In this document: positions 1 to 5,003 of the stretch, piece after piece
Layout: each line of letters begins with the position of its first letter
Position numbering within the stretch: the stretch's first letter is position 1
NCBI GenBank assembly: GCA_030669695.1
Contig: DAOVDC010000061.1
Coordinates: 1 to 5,003, forward strand
Origin: Candidatus Bathyarchaeota archaeon
GTDB taxonomy: Archaea; Thermoproteota; Bathyarchaeia; Bathyarchaeales; Bathyarchaeaceae
Direction of reading: 5' to 3'
DNA: 5,003 bases
Position numbers and translations under genes: made by a program
The notes under the pieces: generated by a model
Database searches by the model: none
Told to the model about the DNA's origin: nothing
The model's input: the letters and a program-made list of their open reading frames with translations, nothing else

Positions 1-818
1 CATTCCTGTTTTGCCAACGCTGGATCGCCTATGTAGAGGGTTCTGGCACCGTGTGGAGGGTTTGGCGACAACGACAATCCATAGGCAATTTTGGTTAATG
101 CACTTCCCAGCTGTCGAGGTGCTCCCGTCACATAAGCTGAGTAAGCGTCGGCATAGTGCTCTCGAAGGCGACTTAGTCGCATGACGCATAAAAGCGTGAC
201 AATATAGACTATGTAGGAGATGACAGCGGCCACAAAGATCAAAGCCCGAATGGGTATACCGCCCTCTTTTTTACGTCCACCATCGGTAAACCGCACCGTA
301 GCAAAGCCTAGCCGTGCAATCAGATAGGCTATGAGTGGTAACGCGGAGAGTACAGTCATCACCACGAAGTCTTTATGTTTTATATGTCCCAGCTCGTGTC
401 CAATCACTCCGCGAATTTCTGCTTGATTCAATTGTCTGAGTAGTCCTTCATGAACTGCTAGGGTGGCTCCTTTAGCGGTTCTTCCGAAAACGAAGGCGTT
501 AGGTGTTCGATCAGGGACAATGGCCAGTTTTGGCATAGGTAACTCGCTTTTCTGCGCCAACTCTTTGACGGTTGATTCCAGCCATGGATGTTCCCCTGGA
601 TGAAGATATCTTAATTTCGTTGACCATCTGACCATTTCGGGTCCAATCAAATACTCGATTAGTATGAAAAGTATCACTCCGATGAGAGTGAAAGTGAGAG
701 CGTAGGTGAGAGGAAGCTGAAAAAGAAGAAGTATTGCGATTAAGAAGACGGCAAATATAGTGGTTACCAGCAGAATGGAAATAGTCATGGAAAGTCTCAG
801 TTTAGCGAACCTAGCCAA
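1..818 (-). CDS. htpX: HtpX-like M48 zinc metalloprotease, integral membrane (partial, C-terminus beyond window)
   Basis: This is a membrane-embedded zinc endopeptidase that in known HtpX proteins degrades damaged or misassembled membrane proteins. My translation of the minus strand gives 272 open residues running off the left edge; the family is usually about 290-350 aa, so only the C-terminal part is missing. Two hydrophobic segments lie near residues 14-33 and 36-58. The zinc motif HELGH is at residues 141-145, followed by IKHKD. Two more hydrophobic segments lie near 152-173 and 190-213. The expected third zinc ligand, Glu220, sits in LREHYADAYSA. I chose the TTG at 818-816 because it gives an N-terminus ARFAKLRLSM resembling the family's KLRLSM-type start, has a GGAG 11 nt upstream, and in-frame stops lie just before it. 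The ATG at 788 is the alternative and would lose the first ten residues. It is divergent from the zinc-ribbon/SPFH cassette. Confidence 0.93.
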   Translation of the reverse strand, partial: MARFAKLRLSMTISILLVTTIFAVFLIAILLLFQLPLTYALTFTLIGVILFILIEYLIGPEMVRWSTKLRYLHPGEHPWLESTVKELAQKSELPMPKLAIVPDRTPNAFVFGRTAKGATLAVHEGLLRQLNQAEIRGVIGHELGHIKHKDFVVMTVLSALPLIAYLIARLGFATVRFTDGGRKKEGGIPIRALIFVAAVISYIVYIVTLLCVMRLSRLREHYADAYSAYVTGAPRQLGSALTKIAYGLSLSPNPPHGARTLYIGDPALAKQE

Positions 819-829
819 AGGGAAAATTT

Positions 830-833
830 CTCC
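830..833 (-). promoter_or_regulatory. Shine-Dalgarno GGAG for htpX
   Basis: Read on the minus strand, AAAAGGAGAAA lies upstream of the htpX gene, with its GGAG core 11 nt before the TTG at 818. The spacing is a little long but supports the TTG over the ATG at 788, which has no purine-rich site close upstream. Confidence 0.5.
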
Positions 834-875
834 TTTTCCACGTTATCAGATTGTAGTTATAGAGGTAAGTAAAAG

Positions 876-890
876 TAAATTAAGCTTTAC
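876..890 (-). promoter_or_regulatory. Candidate BRE/TATA promoter for htpX
   Basis: On the minus strand the sequence reads GTAAAG (BRE-like) followed by CTTAATTTA (TATA-like). A start site about 25 bp downstream would fall near 855 and leave a leader of roughly 35-40 nt carrying the GGAG site. The outer bases GTAAA and TTTAC are mutually complementary, so the element is partly palindromic. The match to the archaeal consensus is moderate only. Confidence 0.35.
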
Positions 891-939
891 GTCATATCCA
901 AGATTTTCTCTACGATGAGAAAAGACTTCACGAGCTAAC

Positions 940-950
940 AAAATTTATGT
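940..950 (+). promoter_or_regulatory. Candidate TATA element for the zinc-ribbon gene
   Basis: An A/T-rich AAAATTTATGT lies about 38 bp before the ATG at 984. With usual archaeal spacing, transcription would start near 970, giving a leader of only about 12-15 nt. No good Shine-Dalgarno is present before 984 (only AGGG at 973-976). The rest of the 819-983 gap shows no reading frame or stable hairpin that I could recognise. Confidence 0.3.
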
Positions 951-983
951 TCAGCTTGTCTTACTAATTGCTAGGGTTTCTCG

Positions 984-1736
984 ATGTCGATAGTTCAAGA
1001 AATCAGATGTTCCAAGTGCGGCGCACCCATCGCGTTCAACCCAGGCGAAATCATCACAACATGCCCATACTGCGGCTACACCAGCGTCATAGAAACAGGC
1101 AAAGCGTTCACCCTCAAACACTCCATGATTCTCAACGAGTACAATCCCGCCCAATCGGAGGAACTCGTGCGCAACTGGATGCGGTCAGGCTTCATGAAAC
1201 CAGGAGACCTCGCCAAGTCGTCCAAGATTCTAGAGAAAAGTTTGGTTTACCTGCCGTTTTGGATCGTTCCTGTCACTGCCACCAGCGAGTATAAAGGCGT
1301 CTTTGAAAGGTTAGTTCCTCCCGTTGTGAAGGAGGGAAAAATCGAGAAAAAATATGATTGGCTTGTTCTAGCGCGGAAGGCTGCTGAGTTTCCTACGAGA
1401 GAGTATGACGTACCGCTTGAAGGAAAAATTTCATACGATTTTCGAAAGATCGAAAAGTTTGCTAAAGTTTTGAACAGCGAGATAGACCAAGCTGAGGCGG
1501 TAGAGTCTGCTAAGCAACAGATTCAAAGTCATCATCAATTTTTGGCGAAGCAAGATGTGGATAAAATCATTGAAATGAAAACCGACTTCTCCATTGGCGA
1601 TTCCGTTTACCTACACGCGCCAATATGGTTTATCACCTACGAATACAAGGGCGAACGATACAACATCATCTTGGACGGTGCCACAGGAACAGTCATTAAA
1701 GGAGATATCCCCGCAACAAGATTTGGTCTCTTCTAA
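984..1736 (+). CDS. Zinc-ribbon protein with WxxxYxYxGxxY / DGxTG C-terminal signature (YdjG-like region), function unknown
   Basis: This is a 250-aa protein with no predicted membrane helix or signal peptide. It opens with a TFIIB/LITAF-like zinc ribbon: Cys9-x2-Cys12 and Cys27-x2-Cys30. The middle holds a segment LVYLPFWIVPVTATSEYKG at about 87-105, then a charged helical stretch (about 150-200). The C-terminus at about 208-242 has VYLHAPIWFITYEYKG, RYNIILDGATGTVIKG and a final proline. From memory, that closing pattern (W, YxYxG, Y, [ND]GxTG, G, P) recurs in bacterial zinc-ribbon proteins often annotated only as TFIIB-type zinc ribbon proteins, many of which continue into membrane helices. 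This one stops about ten residues later. The two VYL...YKG segments look like diverged copies of one unit. It is first in a same-strand cassette with a coiled-coil and an SPFH gene, so a role in a membrane-associated complex is inferred; DNA binding is not indicated beyond the ribbon. Confidence 0.85.
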   Translation: MSIVQEIRCSKCGAPIAFNPGEIITTCPYCGYTSVIETGKAFTLKHSMILNEYNPAQSEELVRNWMRSGFMKPGDLAKSSKILEKSLVYLPFWIVPVTATSEYKGVFERLVPPVVKEGKIEKKYDWLVLARKAAEFPTREYDVPLEGKISYDFRKIEKFAKVLNSEIDQAEAVESAKQQIQSHHQFLAKQDVDKIIEMKTDFSIGDSVYLHAPIWFITYEYKGERYNIILDGATGTVIKGDIPATRFGLF

Positions 1737-1738
1737 AT

Positions 1739-1751
1739 GAAAGCTTTTATA
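1739..1751 (+). promoter_or_regulatory. Archaeal BRE + TATA box giving a leaderless transcript from 1773
   Basis: GAAAG (1739-1743, BRE-like) runs directly into CTTTTATA (1744-1751, TATA box), three bases after the stop codon of the zinc-ribbon gene. The centre of the TATA box is about 25 bp before the ATG at 1773, the usual distance to the transcription start in archaea. This predicts an mRNA starting at or within a base or two of that ATG. There is no Shine-Dalgarno before 1773, which fits leaderless translation. Confidence 0.7.
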
Positions 1752-1772
1752 CCCACTTCTAAAATAAATTAA

Positions 1773-2330
1773 ATGAATCAGAGGAAGATCAATTTGAACG
1801 AGAAAAAAGGGTTGCTTGAGAAAGCTAAGGAAGAACGAACGCTTTTCGAGAGAATTCTGGGAGAGCTTCCCGGGTTCAGAGGATACAAGGAGAAGGAGTT
1901 ACGAAGAGAAACTGACAAGCTGATTCGAAATCACATCTACCGAAAATTGTTGGAAGCCAGAAAAGACACTAAAGAAGTTTTCCAGAAACTTTCCGATCAA
2001 CGCCTTCACGAAGTATTAACAGAAATGGATCGACTTGTCATGATATTTGACAGAGTAACGGAGAAAATAAATCATGCATCGTACGGTTATGCGGGCTTCT
2101 TCAACGTCTTAAAGGTTCAAGAAGAAAAGCTTGACAAAATGATCGCCTTCGACAACGAACTTATCGGTCGGACACAAAAAATCCTTGACGATACTTCTGT
2201 GTTCAAAGGAGAAGTTATGAAACGTGAATTCCAAAAAGCGAGGGAGCACGTTGAAAAACTCCGTGATTCACTGGAATCATTGGAAAAAAAGTTTGATGAA
2301 CGTGGAGAGGTAATATTGGGGGTGAAGTGA
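1773..2330 (+). CDS. Conserved helical/coiled-coil protein, SPFH-gene neighbour, function unknown
   Basis: This is a 185-aa, highly charged, predicted all-helical protein without membrane segments, signal or cysteines. Residues 7-30 and about 145-177 are rich in Lys/Glu/Arg with hydrophobic spacing typical of coiled coils. Two stretches look like family signatures: LPGFRGYKEKELRRETDK at 32-49 and YGYAGFF at 104-110, followed by acidic residues and IAFDNEL. I recall similar GYKEKELRRE-type proteins in bacteria and archaea, often beside SPFH or zinc-ribbon genes, but I know of no assigned function. The start at 1773 is supported by the promoter 25 bp upstream. The stop is one base from the ATG of the SPFH gene, whose ribosome binding site lies inside this gene's end, so the two are translationally linked. 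It may be a helical partner or adaptor of the SPFH scaffold. It lacks the length and appearance of PspA/Vipp1 (about 220 aa), so I do not call it PspA. Confidence 0.85.
   Translation: MNQRKINLNEKKGLLEKAKEERTLFERILGELPGFRGYKEKELRRETDKLIRNHIYRKLLEARKDTKEVFQKLSDQRLHEVLTEMDRLVMIFDRVTEKINHASYGYAGFFNVLKVQEEKLDKMIAFDNELIGRTQKILDDTSVFKGEVMKREFQKAREHVEKLRDSLESLEKKFDERGEVILGVK
2318..2325 (+). promoter_or_regulatory. Strong Shine-Dalgarno for the SPFH gene
   Basis: GGGGGTGA lies within the last codons of the coiled-coil gene and ends 6 nt before the ATG at 2332. It matches the archaeal anti-Shine-Dalgarno (GGAGGTGA complement) well. It is the only strong site in the cassette, and it fixes the start at 2332 and indicates coupling to the upstream gene. 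Confidence 0.75.
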
Positions 2331-2331
2331 A

Positions 2332-3297
2332 ATGCCTCAAGTTATTGAATGGAAGAATCCAAGATCAGAAGACATTGTTTGGAAATACCCTGATGAAGAC
2401 ATTACATGGGGCGCCCAACTTATCGTCCGTGAGTTTGAAGCTGCGGTTTTCTTCAGAGATGGAAAGGCCTACGATATATTTGGTCCGGGAAGACATACCA
2501 TTACTACTTTGAATGTGCCGTTATTGACTGGCATCCTTAGGAGAATAGCAGGGTTTGGTGAGACTCCGTTCAAAGCTATGGTGATTTTCGTCTCGACCCG
2601 TGTGGTTGCCGGCAAATATGGAACACGGGCGCAGACAACTGAGTTAGCGCCGCTCCAGGTTCACGGATCTTTCTGGTTTAAGGTAGAGAACCCACAGCTC
2701 TTTGTCAACGAAGTCGTCGGTGGACAAAACGCCTACACAACAAGCGACGTAAACAACTATCTCAGAGGCTTCCTCAACGAAAAGATCATCGACGAACTGT
2801 CAAGATACGATCTGCTCACCGTTTTCACGAAACTAGATGAAACCTCCGTTGCAGCAAAGACCGCTATTCTAGACGCGTTCAGGAGAATAGGACTCGACCT
2901 CACAGACCTCCGCTTCGAAGGAATAGACACGACACCTAAATACCGTGAACGACTCTTCTGGCTCAGAACGGGACGCGCCGCTCCAGAAGAGGTGCTACGA
3001 ATGGAAACTGTCAAAGAGGCTGCTAAAGAACTAGGAAAATCTTCAGGAGCAGGACTAGGTACAGGAATGGTTCTCATACCTCAGATAATGACGCCGACTG
3101 GAGTAGCCTCCGCACCTGCTGCAGCACTACTCATTTGCCCGAAATGTAGCGGAAAAATACCCGCCACCTCGAAATTCTGTCCAGACTGCGGGACAAAAAT
3201 TGCGGCACCATCGGCAGAAACGAAAAACTGCTCAAAATGTGGACACGCGGTTTTGGTGACGGCGAAGTTCTGCCCGGAATGCGGCCAGAAGCTATAA
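2332..3297 (+). CDS. YdjI-like SPFH/band-7 domain protein with two C-terminal zinc ribbons
   Basis: This 321-aa protein belongs to the SPFH (stomatin/prohibitin/flotillin/HflKC) superfamily, in the YdjI branch sometimes annotated as 'virion core protein'. Family marks are VIEW at 4-7, WGAQLIVRE at 26-34, FGPGRHTITTLNVPLLTG at 50-67, KYGTRAQ at 95-101 and the beta-rich VHGSFWFKVENPQLF at 110-124. A helical region follows to about 235 (IGLDLTDLRFEGIDT at 186-200, then a short charged helix). A Gly/Ala/Pro-rich linker (about 236-267) leads to two zinc ribbons: Cys269/272/283/286 and Cys300/303/314/317. No transmembrane helix or signal is present, so membrane association would be peripheral or through partners. 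In Bacillus subtilis, YdjI acts with YdjG and YdjH to place PspA at the membrane. Here the neighbours are a coiled-coil protein (1-bp gap upstream) and a four-helix membrane protein (10 bp downstream). Its molecular role in archaea is inferred to be a membrane-stress or membrane-domain scaffold. Confidence 0.92.
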   Translation: MPQVIEWKNPRSEDIVWKYPDEDITWGAQLIVREFEAAVFFRDGKAYDIFGPGRHTITTLNVPLLTGILRRIAGFGETPFKAMVIFVSTRVVAGKYGTRAQTTELAPLQVHGSFWFKVENPQLFVNEVVGGQNAYTTSDVNNYLRGFLNEKIIDELSRYDLLTVFTKLDETSVAAKTAILDAFRRIGLDLTDLRFEGIDTTPKYRERLFWLRTGRAAPEEVLRMETVKEAAKELGKSSGAGLGTGMVLIPQIMTPTGVASAPAAALLICPKCSGKIPATSKFCPDCGTKIAAPSAETKNCSKCGHAVLVTAKFCPECGQKL

Positions 3298-3307
3298 TGA
3301 AGCTTGG

Positions 3308-3673
3308 ATGATGTCCATGACAAAGCTACCATTAGGTCTTCTTTCAATAGGCGTGTTTGTGATTATCATAGCGATTTGCCTAACCGCCTATGCTGTTCAA
3401 TTCATTAGCATGGACCGAATCATCCCTTTGATTCTCACTTTCTATGGCGTTTGGACGATGGTTGTTGCTGGAATTAGAGTGAAGACGCCGGAGAAATATG
3501 CACGTGGAGCATTCAGCATATTTGCTTGGGGAATTCTGTTCACGGCGATTGGTGGTTCTTGGTACCTTTACGTTGTAGGGCCCGAAAAAAATCTGATACT
3601 CTCAGTCACCTTGGTCGTGGTTGTCTTCGGAATCCTGATAGTGACTGCAGCGCTTCGGTCATGGCGAAAATGA
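3308..3673 (+). CDS. Small four-helix membrane protein, function unknown
   Basis: This is a 121-aa hydrophobic protein that I do not recognise. Four membrane helices are predicted by eye: about residues 7-33, 38-58, 67-91 and 95-117, with short loops and a basic tail (RSWRK). The even number of helices and the Arg/Lys at the end suggest both termini on the cytoplasmic side. There is no catalytic motif or cysteine pair; the only Cys is in helix 1. Starts at 3308, 3311 and 3317 are all possible (MMSM...), and none has a good Shine-Dalgarno. It begins 10 bp after the SPFH stop on the same strand with no promoter in the gap, so it is probably the last gene of that transcript. By analogy with bacterial YdjI loci, whose SPFH protein relies on membrane partners, it could anchor the soluble SPFH protein; this is inference. 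Confidence 0.72.
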   Translation: MMSMTKLPLGLLSIGVFVIIIAICLTAYAVQFISMDRIIPLILTFYGVWTMVVAGIRVKTPEKYARGAFSIFAWGILFTAIGGSWYLYVVGPEKNLILSVTLVVVVFGILIVTAALRSWRK

Positions 3674-3713
3674 CAGGGACGAATCTTTCCGACAAAACCA
3701 TCCGTGTTTTATC
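3674..3713. other. 40-bp gap between convergent genes
   Basis: This short gap separates the end of the membrane-protein gene from the end of the lysyl-tRNA synthetase gene. It holds TTTT at 3707-3710 for the plus strand, and TTTT (AAAA at 3694-3697) for the minus strand. I see no hairpin. Short T runs can terminate archaeal transcription, so these are weak termination candidates only. Confidence 0.35.
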
Positions 3714-5003
3714 CTAAACTTTGTTCAATTCTCTTAGTCGTTTCACAATAAAGTTTTTGTCAAAGGACAACAGAAATGGAGCGAGTCGAGGGCCTGAGGG
3801 TTGACCGAAAAAGGCGAGGTAGACAACTTGGAAAAACCTTTTGGGGCCAATCTTTGTTGTTTCACGGGCTATTCGGTAGATTTCAGCCTTAAAATCGCTT
3901 GGAGTCCACTCGCGTGTCTCTAGGGCATCGGCAAGCAGATGAAGAGCTTCTATCTCTTTCTTACTCAGCTTTTTCTCGATATCAGTGGGAATTTCACTTA
4001 ACACTTTGAGTCGGTATCGTGGAGGAGCATATTTTGTTGCCCAATAGTGTGCTCGTTGAATTCTTTTCATGAGGTATTGAGTGTCTTCTTCAGAAATCTC
4101 CTTTGGGATGGGTTGGGTTCTTCTCAGTACTTTCAGGACATCCTCTTGATCCGAGAGGTCTGGGACTATCTGAGACACCAAAGTTGCATGATCGTATGGT
4201 ACACGAAGAGGCAGTTTCTTAGGCGGATGCTCATTATGAGCCAACTCGTAGCTTCGTTTCATAGCCAACATCTTCTCAGGATCCTCTGCCCTTTCAATCT
4301 CGAAATACATGGATTCAGCCCAATCGTATTCGGCGACAAGATGCGGAATCTTGGACGGACTGAAATCGAGATGTGTCATCGGTTTCATAAAAAGGTACCA
4401 ATACTTTAACACTTCAGGCTCAGCAACATGGGACCACTCGTCAAAGCTGAAAGATACACCACCGGAACTCGTCATCTCCACAGGCTTACCTTCAACAAGT
4501 GAAGACACAAATTCATAGGACTGCCCTCTCGGTGGTTCGAATCCCAAGGCTTCTGTAGATAGTATACTACAACTCTCTCTACTGCCACCAGCCATGGCGT
4601 GGTCTTTTCCAAATGGTTCAAAGGTTACGTTCAGAAGTTGCCATATAGCAGTCCATTCTAGCCTCCAGTCTAGTTTTCCCAGTTCCATGTTTGAAAAGCC
4701 GTGATCACCACATTTTGAACACTCGTATTCTGCCGTCCAGTTGTCGAGATCAACTGTGAGAGCTTTTGTGAAGGTGGAGCTTATGGCGTGACATTTGTTG
4801 CAGAAAGGATTGAAGGGAATCCAGTCTTCAGGTTTTTTTGCTTCTCCTCTGTACCTGTTAACAATGTCTCTTACTTGTTCTCGCTTGTTCATAATTTCCC
4901 TTATTATTCGCTTCATCTCTGGCTTCTGGTACATTTCAGTGGTAGTGATTAAAATCGGATCAACATCGAAATGCGTCAGCGTAGATATAAACGGATTTAG
5001 GAA
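3714..5003 (-). CDS. lysS: Class I lysyl-tRNA synthetase (partial, N-terminus beyond window)
   Basis: This enzyme charges tRNA-Lys with lysine using ATP, in the class I form found in most archaea and some bacteria. The frame is open from the TAG at 3714 to the right edge, giving 429 residues; the family is about 500-540 aa, so roughly 100 or more N-terminal residues with the HIGH motif are missing. The ATG at 4934 is internal: residues upstream of it (FDVDPILITTTEMY) continue the family's synthetase core. Counting from that Met, a zinc site has Cys45/48 (CNKC) and Cys72/75 (CSKC), then LEWTAIWQLLNVTFEPFGKDHAMAGGS, a hallmark of the catalytic core, given here in part: WTAIW, FEPFGKDH. The KMSKS-loop position reads EMTSSGG (around 4458-4478) instead of a lysine-containing form. 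The C-terminal part is a helical anticodon-binding domain ending GPRLAPFLLSFDKNFIVKRL. It is convergent with the SPFH cassette and functionally unrelated to it. Confidence 0.93.
   Translation of the reverse strand, partial: FLNPFISTLTHFDVDPILITTTEMYQKPEMKRIIREIMNKREQVRDIVNRYRGEAKKPEDWIPFNPFCNKCHAISSTFTKALTVDLDNWTAEYECSKCGDHGFSNMELGKLDWRLEWTAIWQLLNVTFEPFGKDHAMAGGSRESCSILSTEALGFEPPRGQSYEFVSSLVEGKPVEMTSSGGVSFSFDEWSHVAEPEVLKYWYLFMKPMTHLDFSPSKIPHLVAEYDWAESMYFEIERAEDPEKMLAMKRSYELAHNEHPPKKLPLRVPYDHATLVSQIVPDLSDQEDVLKVLRRTQPIPKEISEEDTQYLMKRIQRAHYWATKYAPPRYRLKVLSEIPTDIEKKLSKKEIEALHLLADALETREWTPSDFKAEIYRIARETTKIGPKRFFQVVYLAFFGQPSGPRLAPFLLSFDKNFIVKRLRELNKV

Noticed and set aside
786..788. ATG at 788 as the start of htpX
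   Set aside because: It would remove the KLRLS-type N-terminus typical of HtpX and has no ribosome binding site, whereas the TTG at 818 has GGAG upstream. It is kept as the alternative.
951..1294. Frames on both strands overlapping the start of the zinc-ribbon gene
   Set aside because: They are Arg/His/Gln-rich or cysteine-rich by-products of the zinc-ribbon coding sequence and have no start signals.
1773..2330. PspA/Vipp1 identity for the coiled-coil protein
   Set aside because: It is shorter than PspA, lacks an evident N-terminal amphipathic helix and carries different conserved stretches. Gene context alone is not enough.
2332..3297. Classical stomatin/STOPP-type SPFH protein
   Set aside because: There is no N-terminal membrane helix and no NfeD-type protease neighbour. 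The WGAQLIVRE, FGPGRHT and KYGT marks fit the YdjI branch instead.
2327..3347. Other-frame and opposite-strand open frames overlapping the SPFH gene
   Set aside because: They lack family features, overlap a well-supported gene wholly, and show low-complexity Ser/Arg-rich composition typical of shadow frames.
3674..3713. Rho-independent-type terminator between the convergent genes
   Set aside because: No stem-loop is seen, and the T runs are only four bases long.
4047..4518. Plus-strand frames inside the lysyl-tRNA synthetase gene
   Set aside because: They are antisense shadows of a clearly identified gene with no ribosome binding site or recognisable domain.
4932..4934. ATG at 4934 as the start of the lysyl-tRNA synthetase gene
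   Set aside because: The frame stays open to the window edge, the residues upstream fit the synthetase core, and a start here would omit the HIGH-motif part of the catalytic domain.

Overview
This looks like a chromosomal window from an archaeon, probably a Thermoproteota/TACK-type lineage such as Bathyarchaeia, although the phylum is inferred and not proven. Four signs point that way. There is a class I (not class II) lysyl-tRNA synthetase. There is an archaeal-style BRE/TATA promoter about 25 bp from a start codon, implying a leaderless mRNA. One start is preceded by a GGTGA Shine-Dalgarno matching archaeal 16S ends. The HtpX is of the archaeal kind. Base composition is moderate, and no tRNA, rRNA, CRISPR array, insertion sequence or other mobile element is visible.

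Layout. Positions 1-818 (minus) hold most of an HtpX-type M48 zinc metalloprotease of the membrane, whose C-terminus runs off the left edge. Positions 819-983 are a divergent intergenic region with candidate promoters on both strands. Positions 984-3673 (plus) hold a compact four-gene cassette: a zinc-ribbon protein of 250 aa, a charged helical/coiled-coil protein of 185 aa, a YdjI-like SPFH/band-7 protein with two zinc ribbons at its C-terminus (321 aa), and a small protein with four predicted membrane helices (121 aa). A 40-bp gap separates this from a convergent class I lysyl-tRNA synthetase gene (3714-5003, minus), whose N-terminus lies beyond the right edge.

How the genes may work together. 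The cassette resembles in content the bacterial YdjG/YdjI (PspA-partner) loci, where a zinc-ribbon protein and an SPFH protein work with membrane partners in envelope homeostasis. Here no PspA is visible. The coiled-coil protein stands directly before the SPFH gene with a 1-bp gap, and a four-helix protein follows it. A working model, which is inference, is a membrane-associated SPFH scaffold with a helical partner and a small membrane anchor, next to a divergently transcribed membrane quality-control protease (HtpX). The lysyl-tRNA synthetase is a housekeeping neighbour, notable for an unusual KMSKS-loop sequence.
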